Source: Pseudozyma flocculosa PF-1 (lineage: Eukaryota > Basidiomycota > Ustilaginomycetes > Ustilaginales > Ustilaginaceae). Taken from it: a DNA stretch of 64,000 nucleotides. Position 1 is the stretch's first letter, and each line of letters starts with the position of its first letter. A model generated the notes under the pieces. The model did not search any database and had not been told where the DNA came from. It saw nothing but the letters and a program-made list of their open reading frames with translations. Positions 32,036-42,967 of the stretch are shown here, piece after piece. Made by a program: the position numbers and the translations under genes. Where the stretch lies: contig NW_006920880.1 of NCBI RefSeq assembly GCF_000417875.1, positions 702,201 to 766,200 on the forward strand. The letters run 5' to 3'.

Positions 32036-33727
32036 ATGGGATCCGACGAATACCAGCCGCCATCGACCGACATCATCACCCTCACCCGCCATGTGCTGAC
32101 CGAGGGCTTCAAGCTGCGCCAGGAGAGCGCCGCAAGCGGTGACCTCACCATCCTCCTCTCGTCGCTGCAGACTACCTGGTGAGTGCGCCAGGCTGTGGCG
32201 TCCGAGCGGGCGGCCTATCGACGTGGGCTGTGGGAGCGGCTCACGTGGCCCGCCTCGAGGCAGTCGCGCTGGCCGAGACGACCGGCGATGAGCGGACAGC
32301 TCACTGAACCCGTACCTTTTCTCCCTTTCCCTTGCTGCTCCGTTGCAACGCACCGCACCGCCGCCATGACGCCTCCTGCAGCAAATTTATCGAGAGCATG
32401 GTGCGAAAGGCAAGCCTGATCAACCTGTGAGTCCGACTTGGCACGGCCGGCGTGGTGTCAGCTCGCGACAGCTTTGCGCTGCGGCGTGGGCGCGCCTGTC
32501 TTCCGTTTCTGGCCCGCCGGGAACGCTCCGCTGACGGCCCCTTGTCCTGCGCCCCCCTCGGCGTCCGTCTCCCCTGTCGCCCCGCCGTAGCATCGGCGCT
32601 GCCGGCAACACCAACGTCCAGGGCGAGGACCAGAAGAAGCTCGACGTCCTCTCCAACCAGATCATGATCAATTCGCTGCGCGCCTCGGGCAAGGCAGCCG
32701 TGCTCGTGTCCGAGGAGGACGACGAGGCCATCTTTATCGGCGAGCGCGAGGAGGGCGGCACCTTCGAGTCGTCCAAGGGCAAGTACTGCGTCGTCTTTGA
32801 CCCGCTCGACGGCTCGAGCAACATCGATGCCGGAGTCAACATCGGCACCATCTTTGGCGTCTACACGGTCAAGGAGGGCTCCAAGGGGACGCTCGACGAC
32901 GTGCTGCGACCGGGCAGGGAGATGGTGGCCGCCGGCTACTGCATGTACGGCTCGAGCGCCAACATGGTCCTCACCACGGGCAACGGCGTCAATGGATACA
33001 CGCTCGACAACGGCATCGGCGAGTTTATCCTGACGCACCCCAACATCACGCTGCCCAACCGCGGCAAGATCTACTCGATCAACGAGGGCAACAGCGCCTA
33101 CTACCACGAGCCCGTGCTCAAGTACCTCGACAGCATCAAGTTCCCCAAGGCCGAGGGCGCCAAGCCTTACTCGGCGAGGTACATCGGATCCATGGTGGCC
33201 GACGTCCACCGCACCCTCCTCTACGGCGGCATCTTTGGCTACCCGGGTGACAAGAAGAGCAAGAACGGAAAGCTCCGCATGCTCTACGAGGCATTCCCGA
33301 TGGCCTTCTTGACGGAGCAGGTGAGTGGCGGCCGCCTCGGCCCCGGCCCCGGCCGAGGTGGAGGCCTCGGTCCGCTCGGCGCCGACCGAGAACTGACAGC
33401 GTGCACGGCCCTTTCCCTTCTTCCCTTTCCGACGCTGCCAGGCCGGCGGCGTTGCTACGACCGGAACCGAGAGGATCCTTGACATCCAGCCGACAGAGAT
33501 CCACCAGCGCTGCCCCGTCTTCCTTGGCTCCAAGGACGACGTCGAGGACCTGTGAGTGGCGCGCCTTCCTCGGACGCGTGTGCCTGGCTTTCGAGGTGAC
33601 TGTGGGAGCCCTCGCTGACCATCCATTGTACTCTGTCTCGACCTTCGCCCCACCTGCGTGCTCGACGTGGCTTCCATTCATGCCCGTGGCTCCATGGTCC
33701 AACAGCAAAAAGTTCTACCAGCAGTAA
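32036..33727 (+). CDS. FBP1: Fructose-1,6-bisphosphatase (five coding exons)
   Basis: Hydrolyses fructose-1,6-bisphosphate to fructose-6-phosphate, the committed step of gluconeogenesis, in the cytosol. Exons 32036-32178, 32382-32426, 32591-33320, 33442-33551 and 33706-33727 sum to 1050 bp, 349 residues. The joins restore [30 protein letters not shown]. Landmarks: [24 protein letters not shown], the metal-binding DPLDGSSN starting at about residue 133, [22 protein letters not shown], and the family signature [17 protein letters not shown] split from AGGVATTG by intron 3. The last exon adds only KKFYQQ; if intron 4 is retained, TGA at 33553-33555 ends the protein at VEDL. Start context TCACC before ATG is strong. 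Expected to be glucose-repressed, but no control site was identified and the promoter contains the gap. Confidence 0.95.
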
Positions 33728-35914
33728 CCACCGGAACCCTGTGTACCTACATGACAGCCCAGCGTCAATCGCCTTGGCCACGAGGCATTCCCTTAACAGA
33801 ACACTGCCGAGCAGTTTGCCATAGACCCCGGCCGTGCCTTAAACAGCGCCCGTGCCCTGTCTTCGCATGGATGCGACAGGGCAGGGAAGAAAGGGAAGGC
33901 GGATTAGGTGGCCAGCGACGATAGGGGGGTTTGCGGTTACGGAGCAAGAGTGCGACCGCCCCCAGAGGTGTCCTGCCGTTCCACGATGGAATCAATTGAG
34001 CAAGCCGTGTCCGCCTGAAAGCGATGCACACCCAGCGACACAGTCGGCAGCACGCACGATGGCGTCTCCACGCCACCGAGCGTGTCACGGGAGCGGCCTT
34101 GCCCGCCTGGACCTCTAGAGAGAAACTGACCATGTACGGTAACTACTACGAGAGTGCGCGAAACCAGGTTGGGGCCTGCCAGGCGGCGCCGGGCGTGTCG
34201 TGTTCCCTTTGTTCTGTCGGTCGACCGTGGCAAAAAAGGAGTAGAAAATCCGCCTCCGCAGACGCAGGACCTGGCAGGGCGGGGCTGAGCTGAGCCCTTT
34301 GGCTGCGCGTCCACTGGCCGGCGCAAAACCCGCTGCCAGCATCCTGCGGAGTCCGGACAAGTTAGGCGGGTGTTACGGCATCGCATCGAAACGGTGGCCT
34401 TGCTGGCTGGGCGCTAACTAGGTCGCAGGTTGCGATTGCGATGCCTTTGCGGTCGCGCGCCCTGCAGGCTGTGCAGTCGGCGTCAGTCCCGGACGCGGCC
34501 TGTCGATCATACACGGCGTCGAGGCGGTTTGGACGTGCCCATAGAGCCCCTCGCGTCGCTCACCCACGGCCACGGGTACGGGCACCACCGATGGACCCGC
34601 GCCATCTGCCCTACAAGGTCTTGGTGCGTACGTACGATCATGGCAGGGAGCGGGGGAGCCTGGTGTGCCAGAGCAACGGAACGAATCAAGGAACGTCGAG
34701 CGTCTGAACGTGGGTAAGTACAGGACCTGCCTCCCCTTTGTTCGACCCGGCACGGTGGGACCAGCAGCGAGGCGGCACCGCGGTAGGCTGAGAGGCAGGC
34801 TGGGGTCGCCGAGCAGAGTCTTGTGTTACCGTAAGTACCGCTTCGATAGGGAGGAGAACGTGAGTGACATCGACTGACGATGCGACGTCCATGTCCGGTC
34901 TGGATCCCGCACCGTGAGCGTCCGTCGAAAGAGAGGCAGGCAAGGCAGGCACGGCTTGCCCACGGCGGAGGGCCCTTTGTTCGACAGGTCTGAGCCATAC
35001 ACGTGGGAGATCGGTGTCGGGCTTCGACGGAGGCAGGCGTCCCTTGCCTTCCTTTCATGCAGAGTCAGTCGTCCTGGCCGCAAACGACTTGGCTGGCATA
35101 CCGTCCCGCCGTCGCCCTCGTCCTTCCAGGCCTCTCCTCCGCTAACTGACCGGCCCTCTTCGTCCGACCTACATCAGGCGGACCTCAAGAATGGGGTGCC
35201 ATCGCGAGGATAGTCTGCTTGACTCCATCGTCCCGAAACACAATGGAAGATCCGGTTTACAAATCGAGGCAACAGATGGGTCCAAGGTCGAGGCACTTTG
35301 ATCCGCCTACGTGGCCTTTGACTAATGCCCCCCATCGGGGGCGATTCTCGGTGCGTCGAGCAGCTGCTTTCCGCTTTGCTCGACGGCCGTCCAACGTCGC
35401 CGTCCGCACCGCCCTCTTACGCCCCCTCGTCAGGTTCTCGTTCGCTGCGCATCGCCGGACTTCTGCGCCCCAGGACAAAGGGAGCGTCACCTTTCGCCCT
35501 GGCCCCTTTCCCCCCCTCTCTCTGTCTCTCGTGGCGGTAGGAAGCTGCGGCCCAGCTTAACCAGTAGCCGCCTATGTGTCCCCCTCACCATTGTACCTTT
35601 GTCTTCCCTCGCTGCGGATCTGACTAAGGGCATGAACTTGCTGCTGCAGCACACCTCGAGGCTTCCATGGCTAGCGATGGGATCTCCATGGCTAGCGATG
35701 GGATCCTTGACAGGTCCCGACCTGATTTCTCTTGCACCCGCCCCGTCTTCGTTCGTGCACATCTTCATCATCTCTCCATCATCCCAACTCCTCCATCCTT
35801 GTGGTGCCACCGGATTACTCCATCTTGATCTCGTCCACCGTCTCTCCTAAGAACATTCGCACGCCTCGCTAGTCGCCAACACCCGCCCTCGTCTCTGCCA
35901 TCGCGCTTTTCGCC
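33728..35914. other. 2.2-kb intergenic region
   Basis: No gene supported on either strand; frames are short and lack the codon bias of the genes around. It contains the FBP1 3' UTR, a 21-bp tandem duplication near its right end, and a pyrimidine-rich leader (about 35740-35914) before the BTB-type gene. Confidence 0.6.
35664..35705. repeat. Perfect 21-bp tandem duplication
   Basis: TCCATGGCTAGCGATGGGAT plus one C occurs twice in a row (35664-35684, 35685-35705). It lies about 210 bp before the BTB gene start and each copy contains two ATGs that are upstream of the main start if transcribed. Confidence 0.95.
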
Positions 35915-37585
35915 ATGACGACCTCGAAACCAGACCGACCACCTAGCCTCTCGAAGCCCGAGCTCGTCAAGAGGCTGCACGGCATCGCCTCGCACTTCTA
36001 CAGCAAGCCCGAGACCGCAGACGTGACCATCATCGTCCCCGTGCCCATTGCGGCTCTTCCACGGAGCGGAAGGTCGTCTCCGAGCAGCATTCCGGCCTCC
36101 CCGACCTTTGCATTTGCTCGCCGAAGCGCTGTGCCGCTCTCTTCGCTTCTCAACGCCAGCTCGAGCAGCAGCAGCGCCAGCCATTCCATTAGCCATTCGT
36201 CGTCTCACCGCCTTCGGAGCGAAGGGACACCGTCACAATCGAGCTCCAGCGGTGTCTCCTCGTCTGCGCCCAGCTCAACAGTCTCCTGCGCCTCGTCGGT
36301 GCCAACGACGCCAGACGTGTTCGAGCCGCAGTATACGGCATCGACCACGCCGTCATCACCGTCGTTGACCGGCTCACTGCTCGCTATTCCTCGCTCTTGC
36401 TCGGCAGGAGTGCGACGCTGCAGCGAACCCGGCGTACAGATGGCCGCACCCATACCGGCGACGCGGAGCGCCCTCAGCGTACCGCATTCGGCCAGGCTCG
36501 AAGCCGAAGGTCGCGCGACCCGTGCGATGTCGTCCGCGAGCGAGGAGAAGCGTCACCTTGCGTTCCGCGTCCACCGCGACTACCTCGTCGCTCAGTCGAC
36601 ACTTTTCGAGTCGCTCTTCGATGAGGCCGGTCCGAGTCGCGAGGCGGTAGGGTCGCCCACATCGTCGCGTCAAGAGGAGACCGCGCCTGAGGTTGCAGCG
36701 GACACTTCGACCTCGTTGCTCAACTCCCCGAGCCGCCGACGATCCTCGATCTGGTCACCTTCTCGCGACAACCGGCCGCGCTTCCTGCCCAAGGGTTCGA
36801 CCAAGGCAAGGGCCCTCTATCTGCCGTTGCCGGATCCCTCGAGCTTCCCGGCGGTGCTGCACTACCTCTACCACGGCGACTTTGGGGCGCTTGCGCGGAT
36901 GATGGAGGCAGGCGAGGCGAGGTGGGACGGGCTGATGGTCAATGCCGACTACCTCGGCCTCGACGCGCGCCTGCGCGAGGATCTGGGCGTTTGGTGGGCG
37001 CAGCGGCGCAGACGTCTGGCCGAGCCCGCAAGACAGCCTATGCCATGCCCGCGCGCGAGCATGGCGTTGCAGGGCTTCCGCTTCGAGGCGGGTGCGAGTT
37101 CCTGTGCCGGTGGCGGTGGCGGCGGCGATGCGGCAAGATCGATGTCGAGGCCCAATGGTGATGCCAAGCGGTCGCGCGACTTGGACGCCGAGTGCCTGAG
37201 TCCTCGTACCGTGCTCAGCCCGCTGAGCAGCGAAGGACTCAGCAGACGCAGATCTTCGAACCTGGCAGCGGCGACCCACGCGGCGTGCGACGCCGACGAG
37301 GATCAAGACGACCGACGGCGATTTGCGGCCGGTCCGCACGATGCTGCCCCCCAGCCAGCCAGGCCTGCCACTGGCCGCGGCGGCGATGACGGAGCTGGGG
37401 ATCAGGCGGATCCAAAGGTGGTCGCGAGAGGCCGGACGAGGGCGTTTACGTTGCTGCTCAACAACCTGACCGAGAGGCGCAACGAGCTGGCCGCTCGACC
37501 ACCCGGTCGACTGCGCAGCCAGACGATCGGGGAACGAGGACCTGCCGCTGCGGCGCCAGGACGGGAGCTCCCTCCGCTGTTGTGA
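35915..37585 (+). CDS. BTB/POZ-fold protein with large low-complexity insertions
   Basis: A 556-residue fungal BTB-like protein; such proteins act in protein-protein contacts, often as adaptors of cullin-3 ligases or transcription factors, but the partner here is unknown. Single exon, ATG at 35915 (GCC before it). The BTB elements are spread out: HFYSKPETADVTIIVPVP (about 27-45); then about 150 Ser/Pro-rich residues; LAFRVHRDYLVAQSTLFESLF (about 213-234), the canonical FxVHkxvL core; about 60 Ser-rich residues; then LYLPLPDPSSFPAVLHYLYHG (about 299-320), the fifth helix region; and MVNADYLGLDARLREDLGVWW. The C-terminal third (RPNGDAKRSRDLDAE onward) is acidic/basic and disordered. The order matches a BTB fold with insertions; without structure prediction this is likely but not certain. 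Confidence 0.75.
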   Translation: MTTSKPDRPPSLSKPELVKRLHGIASHFYSKPETADVTIIVPVPIAALPRSGRSSPSSIPASPTFAFARRSAVPLSSLLNASSSSSSASHSISHSSSHRLRSEGTPSQSSSSGVSSSAPSSTVSCASSVPTTPDVFEPQYTASTTPSSPSLTGSLLAIPRSCSAGVRRCSEPGVQMAAPIPATRSALSVPHSARLEAEGRATRAMSSASEEKRHLAFRVHRDYLVAQSTLFESLFDEAGPSREAVGSPTSSRQEETAPEVAADTSTSLLNSPSRRRSSIWSPSRDNRPRFLPKGSTKARALYLPLPDPSSFPAVLHYLYHGDFGALARMMEAGEARWDGLMVNADYLGLDARLREDLGVWWAQRRRRLAEPARQPMPCPRASMALQGFRFEAGASSCAGGGGGGDAARSMSRPNGDAKRSRDLDAECLSPRTVLSPLSSEGLSRRRSSNLAAATHAACDADEDQDDRRRFAAGPHDAAPQPARPATGRGGDDGAGDQADPKVVARGRTRAFTLLLNNLTERRNELAARPPGRLRSQTIGERGPAAAAPGRELPPLL

Positions 37586-39893
37586 TCGGCCGTCGTTGCC
37601 CCGGGTTTCCTCATCGTTGTACCCCTAACCTTACCACTCGTCTCAAATCGATGTATCCACGGGGGAAAGCTGGGCGTTGAAGGTGGTGCTGTGGTGCGAG
37701 GAGGCAACCAGCCGTCGGGACCGGTGCCGACTGGTTGCGGCCCACCCCCGATTCGCCTCCTTCGTCAGGCTCGGCTTGGTCCGTCGGCAATCATCCGGAA
37801 GCATGATTTTAGGTCGATAGGGTTCAGGCCGGTTGGCGTGGGGCGGCAGGCCTGGCTGGCCTGGCATGGAAAACGACCACGACCGCTTATCTCGCTCGCC
37901 AGTCCCTTGCATGTGAGGGGAGGCGAGGCAGGGGCCCTCGCCAGACACCGGCTCCCACGCGTCAGCGGCTGCTCCGCTAGGGCTGGATTGGCCGTCGAGG
38001 CGAGTCTTTGACATCAACGCTTCCGTGCGTGGTCTCCCCATAGTCTCCCCATCTCCCCCCACGTCTCGGCGCTACGCTACGGCCACGCTATGTGCTCTGT
38101 ACATAGGTCCATCCGATATGTCAGGGCAATCGAGATCCCGAAAAGGCATCAAAGTCGCTACGGTAAACTGCACCCCCCTCGCTCGACTCGATCTCGCATC
38201 GACTGGTACGATGGGTCTTCTGCCAGGGACGAGGTCCTTCTTCCAGCCGACCCTTTCCAGCTTGCTTGATGACCAGCATCGTCCGTCTGTTTGAGCTGTA
38301 TCGGTCGCGCGGCCGAAGCAGCACCATACCGGTACGGATGCGGCAACAAGAAGGTCGGCGGCGCCCCAATAAAGCGCGTGCGACAGCCCGAACTCCGACT
38401 CCGCCAGAGACCAACACCCGTCTGCGTGGCCTGCCTGCCTGCAAAACGTGGCGGAAGAGCCGGCCGGGCGTGGCGTGGCCGAAACAGCAAAGGGCCAGAA
38501 CTTCGGACGCCTCCGACGTGGTGGCACGCAGGCCTGCCACGCAGGCAGGCGTGGCCTGGTTGTGGGCCTGCCTGCAACTCGTCTTCGCCGAAAGCGGACG
38601 TGCAGCGTCAAGGAGGGACGACGATGTACTGTACACTCGCTCCACGGACGGGCAAGGATGATGTGAGCACAGCTCGCTCGAAAGGAAGGAAGGGTGGCTT
38701 CGTTGCGAGGTTTCGGCTGTGCCTTGGCGAAAAAGCGCCACCATCCCTACATGCCTGCCCGTACTTACCCACGTCCGTCGGGTGCTGTCCGACGAGCGAT
38801 GACGCTCTGCTCTCTCACCAAGAGGCCGGCAAAGCCACCCAAGGCTGCGGTCTGGCTGTCACCCGAAACCGCCGCCGTCGTCGTCTAGCCAACCCACCTC
38901 GCGGCGGGCTGCTACCGATACCCTGATTGTGTGCTGGCCGACGATACGATGGTCTCGACCGCTTTCCTCGTGCATCGAGGCTGACCCTCTGCCCGAAAAC
39001 CTCTGCTAATGGCCAGCACGCGACGCCGGCTCGGAACAAGGCGCTGATGATGATGACGGTGATGCGGTCCACTTTGGTCCAAGGATGCCCACCGGTCGCG
39101 CAACTGTGCCACCTGCGACTACTGTAGCTGGATCTCTGCTGCGGTCCGGCTCCATGCCGAGGGCCGAGCAGGAGGAGACACACGGGGGGAGCCGCAGCAA
39201 GGGGTTGGATCTCAAAGGCCGAAAGAAGGTGCTGCGCACGGTCGCGACCGACAACTCTGGACGTGAGGCCCTAGGACTCTTCTTGGCGAGAGAGATTCGA
39301 GGCAAGGAGCTCCGGTGTTTGAGTCAAAGGGCGGAAGGTCGAGGGAGGTGGCGAGGGGTGGCCCCATGTGTCGGGCACGGACAGACACGGAGCAGAGGCC
39401 CGAAGGAGGGAGAGGTGAGTTGCCACCCCCCGCTGAGGGTGGGTCGGCAACCGTCGTGCCTGACAGGTCGACATACCCTACGCAAGCGGCCAAGAAGGGA
39501 GAAGCCACGAATCTGGCGCCCGCTTGCACACCTCGCCCTGCCTGGCACTCCACCCGTGCCTCATCGTCCTTTCTTCTCTCTCGTCCCTCGAGCTGGCTGC
39601 CTCCGAAGACATGGTCGCAGATCCGCCGGGGGCACTCCGACAGAGCAGCCCGTTTTCTCATCCGTCGGCTCGGCCATTGTGCCAGCGGCGGACGGGGCGA
39701 TGGTATATAGCCAGACTTGCCTTGACAGCCCGCCGCAGAGGCCCGTCACCCTTTCCCCTACTCCCTCCCTACGTCTTGGTCAAACGCAGCACCCCGCCCA
39801 TCCCCCACCTCTCTCGCTCCTCCCTGCCCCTAGCCCCTCCTGACCGGCACTTCGCTGGCCCATAACCGTCTCCCCCACACTCGATCCGCCAGC
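37586..39893. other. 2.3-kb intergenic region
   Basis: No gene supported. It has GCCTGCCT and GGCAGGC repeats around 38427-38575, a TACCGGTA palindrome near 38328, and a pyrimidine-rich leader with a TATA box (separate entry) before the membrane protein gene at 39894. Confidence 0.6.
39704..39709 (+). promoter_or_regulatory. TATA box candidate of the seven-pass membrane protein gene
   Basis: TATATA within TGGTATATAGCC, 185 bp before the ATG at 39894 and just upstream of a pyrimidine-rich leader. Confidence 0.45.
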
Positions 39894-41207
39894 ATGCCCG
39901 ACTGGAAGTCGCCCGTGACGCTTGGCCAAGCCTTTTCGGCGGCCACGGCGCTCATGTACATCTGCATCGGCCTGATGCTCGCCGACACGGCGCGCTTTGC
40001 CTCGTTTGACTGGTCCATCATCACGGGCAAGCGCGCGCGGAGGTGGCCCCAGATCCCCTACATCTTCCTCAAGCTGTGCTACTGGGCCTACATCGTCACC
40101 AACCTCTACTTTGTCCTGGCCCTCCACGAGTTCAGCTGCAACGGCGTCCTTCAGGCCATCGAGATGCAGATGGGCTGGATCACGGTGGCGTCGAGCGTCC
40201 TTCTCGCCTGCCGCGCCGTCTGCGTCTACACGGGCCGGGAGCGCACCGTCGTATCGGCCTTTCTCTTCGTCTTCACCCTCGGCCTCCTCGCCGCCTGGAT
40301 GGTCGGCGTGCCGGACGGCGTGGCGGCCTGGGTGCCAAACGGCGGCAACCCGTGGCAGGACGGGACGTGCGCTTTTGTCTCGATCTCGACGCGCTACTCG
40401 ATCAAGTACATTGTCACCATCGTCTTTGACCTCTGCGTCATGCTCCTCACCGTCGTCGGCGTGCTGCGCATGAACGGCAGCTCGCACATCGGCTCGGTGC
40501 TGATCCAGCAGGGCATCCTCTACTTTGTCGCCACCTTCCTCATCAACGCCCTCGTCACGGGCCTCACCCTCGCCCAGCTCAACCCGGTCATGAGCCTCAT
40601 CGGCGCCATCCCGGCCTCGACGGTGTGCGTCATGTGCTCCACCCGCCTCTACGTCGAGCTGGCCAGGGAGGCTCAGCACCGTCCCGGCGGCGTCACGTCG
40701 ACCCAGGTCAGCTCGTCGAGCACGGGCGAGAAGATCGCACGCCTCTTCAAGCGCAGCGGCGGCGGCAACTCCGGCATCGGCAGCGGTACGGCATCGGCCT
40801 CGGCGCAGCACAACAGCTACACGTTGCGCAGCAACACGGCGGGAGGCTTCAACGTCAAGCCGCTGCGGTACGGCGGGCGCCACCACGAGCGCTCCGCCTC
40901 GCCGGCGGGCGGCAAGTCGATGGACGCCGCCGACTCGGCCGAGGACCTCGAGGCACAGACGCTCCGCAGCAACAAGGCCGGCGGCGGCGGCGGCGGCTTC
41001 GTCGCCATCACCGAGAGCCAGGTCGTCACCTCGGAGCCCATGCCCGACTACCTCGTCGGCAACACGGCCTTTTCGCCCACCCGGCCCGCGGCCGCGCAGC
41101 AGTCGCCCGTCGACGCCCGCAGCGACGGCGGCGTCGTGTCGCCCATCGGCGACCATCCCTACTCGCAGGACATCAAGAGCCACTACCCGCGCCTGAGCCG
41201 GTCCTGA
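39894..41207 (+). CDS. Seven-pass membrane protein of unknown function
   Basis: A 437-residue single-exon protein. Six or seven hydrophobic segments fill residues about 10-250: SAATALMYICIGLMLADTA, FLKLCYWAYIVTNLYFVLAL, WITVASSVLLACRAVCVY, VVSAFLFVFTLGLLAAWMVG, YIVTIVFDLCVMLLTVVGVL, GILYFVATFLINALVTGLTL, LIGAIPASTVCVMCSTRLYV. The layout, with a charged loop after helix 1 and CSTRLYVELARE after the last helix, recalls the large basidiomycete family of seven-pass proteins carrying DUF6533/DUF6534-type regions, but I cannot assign it to one. The C-terminal 190 residues are polar, Gly/Ser-rich, cytosolic-looking and contain YTLRSNTAGG/QTLRSNKAGG, an internal repeat. No signal peptide cleavage site is evident. 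TATA candidate 185 bp upstream. Confidence 0.75.
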   Translation: MPDWKSPVTLGQAFSAATALMYICIGLMLADTARFASFDWSIITGKRARRWPQIPYIFLKLCYWAYIVTNLYFVLALHEFSCNGVLQAIEMQMGWITVASSVLLACRAVCVYTGRERTVVSAFLFVFTLGLLAAWMVGVPDGVAAWVPNGGNPWQDGTCAFVSISTRYSIKYIVTIVFDLCVMLLTVVGVLRMNGSSHIGSVLIQQGILYFVATFLINALVTGLTLAQLNPVMSLIGAIPASTVCVMCSTRLYVELAREAQHRPGGVTSTQVSSSSTGEKIARLFKRSGGGNSGIGSGTASASAQHNSYTLRSNTAGGFNVKPLRYGGRHHERSASPAGGKSMDAADSAEDLEAQTLRSNKAGGGGGGFVAITESQVVTSEPMPDYLVGNTAFSPTRPAAAQQSPVDARSDGGVVSPIGDHPYSQDIKSHYPRLSRS

Positions 41208-41726
41208 GCCGGAGTTGCGACGGCCCGGTGGCGTCACTGCGGCCTGCATCATTCCTCCTTCTCTGTCCCCATCGATCCTTGCCTCGCCACAGCATAGCAT
41301 ACCCTCTTTCTTCCAGTGTCGTACCTCTCCCCCTCCTCTCGCTCCGCCTATTCCCCCCTTGGCCTTCCCCCTGCTCGTCACCTTCTCTCTCTACGTTATC
41401 GCTGCTGTATAACTAATCGGAACGCTGCGCCGTGGTCGTGCTGAAATCCCAAAAGCGTCGATACCTACTGCCGACCGCGAGCCTCGCGCCGGTCGTCGCC
41501 GGTGGTGGTGCAGCCTGGTGCCAGGGCTGAGCGGGGGGCCGAGGTCCGCGAACCGAGATTTGGCGGGCGGCCCGCGACTTTTTTTTTCTTCCCCGGGGCA
41601 CTCGCCCTCGCCCGCTCCACATGGATGGGGCTCGCCGCGAGGGCCTTGTGAGGATCGATCCATCTGACCGTCACCGCCACCTCGCTCTCTCCACCCTGTA
41701 CTCCCCCGGCCCCGTTGAAGAACAGG
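41208..41726. other. Intergenic region, membrane protein gene to DUF1764 gene
   Basis: 519 bp, no gene seen. Pyrimidine-rich 3' UTR-like sequence to about 41400, then a GC-rich part with a T9 run near 41580 and the leader of the next gene. Confidence 0.6.
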
Positions 41727-42679
41727 ATGCCATCAGAGATCGACGACATATTCTCGGGCAAGGTCCCATCCTCGTCATCCACCACCGGCGTCGGTCCATC
41801 CACCTCTTCGTCGTCGTCCTCGGCCCCATCGAAGAAGAAGAAAAGGGGGGACGGGAAAAAGGACCTGGCACCGTCCTCGTCCAGCCTCGACGTCCCTCTG
41901 GCGTCGTCGAGCAAGAAACGGAAACAACCCAGCAGCAGTAGCAGCGTCGACCTCATCTCTGAGACTGCGACCGCGACTGGATCAGGGGTCACGGCGGTGA
42001 AGAAGTCGAAGAAGGACAAAAGGGCAAAGCAGGTGCAGGTACAGGTTCTCCACGATCCGTCCGCCGCCGTCGTCGTCGATTCCACCACCAGCGGTAGCGG
42101 TGCGACGTCGACCAAGGGAAGCAAGAAGAAGCGAAAGGGCGGTGCGGCAGAGGGGATAGAGGGATATGATGCGGAGCAGCAGAAGGAGCTCGAGGAGTTT
42201 ATGGATTCCAGAGGATCCAGTCGTACGTTCCACCCCCACTCGCTCCCGTCTCAGCTCGTGCTTGGGCGTCGCTGACACTCTCCCTTCTTCACTTGCCTTG
42301 CCGCATCGACACGACAGGGAAGAGGACAGACGATGGTCTGCCCATCTACTCCGAGGCCGAACTCCGGATCGGTCAAGGCGGAGGTACGTTGCCGTTGCCG
42401 CTGCCGTCGCCGTCGCACTGCGCTGCGTTGCGCCTCGACCCAGCACTTGGGCCCAAGATTGGCTGGCAGACCACCTCTAACCCTCACTTTCGGATCCTCC
42501 CTCCACCACGCCATCCGCCACAACAGACACGCCGCTGTGTCCGTTCGACTGCGATTGCTGTGAGTCGACCTCCTCCCCCTGGTCCTGCTCGGGCCTGCGA
42601 AGCCGCCCACGACGGCAGCGCATCGCTGATCCATCGCCCTCTGCCCTGCCCTCGCGTCGCGGCCTCGACAGGTTTCTGA
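41727..42679 (+). CDS. DUF1764 family protein (four exons, 8-bp last coding exon)
   Basis: Small Lys/Ser-rich eukaryotic protein of unknown function, probably nuclear given its KKKKR/KKKRK runs. Exons 41727-42222, 42318-42383, 42527-42559 and 42672-42679 sum to 603 bp, 200 residues. The N-terminus MPSEIDDIFSGK is followed by a low-complexity Ser/Lys stretch (about 12-145). The conserved C-terminal DUF1764 block is assembled only by splicing: EFMDSRGSSR | KRTDDGLPIYSEAELRIGQGG | DTPLCPFDCDCC | F-stop. The CPFDCDCCF ending is the hallmark of the family. The final 8-bp exon supplies part of the last Cys codon, Phe and TGA; reading through its donor would instead add about 45 unrelated residues. 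The ATG at 41727 is the first in this frame after GAACAGG. Confidence 0.9.
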
Positions 42680-42967
42680 GCTTGGCCGCCCGAAGCAAAG
42701 CTCTTCCAAGGAAGCCAACTTCGCACCTGGCCTTCTTCGATGCAGCCCTCTGCCCTGCTTTGCCTCGTCCGACAAGAAAGGGAAGAGCGTCGCTTGCTAT
42801 CAAGTGTTCCGAAAAGAGAATGACTGAAGACAAAAGGGTGCGATGGCGATGGGCCTGGGGATATATGGACGGACGGACGCACGGGACGCTATGCCGGAAC
42901 AACATTGCCTGCCGCCGAGGTCGACGACGGACGGCGACCCTTTCTCTGCCCCCTAGCGCCCCCGGGG

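Noticed and set aside
33321..33555. FBP1 ending at TGA 33553-33555 as the main form
   Set aside because: A consensus donor overlaps it and splicing to the CAG at 33703-33705 gives a plausible tail and an in-phase total; kept as a possible isoform.
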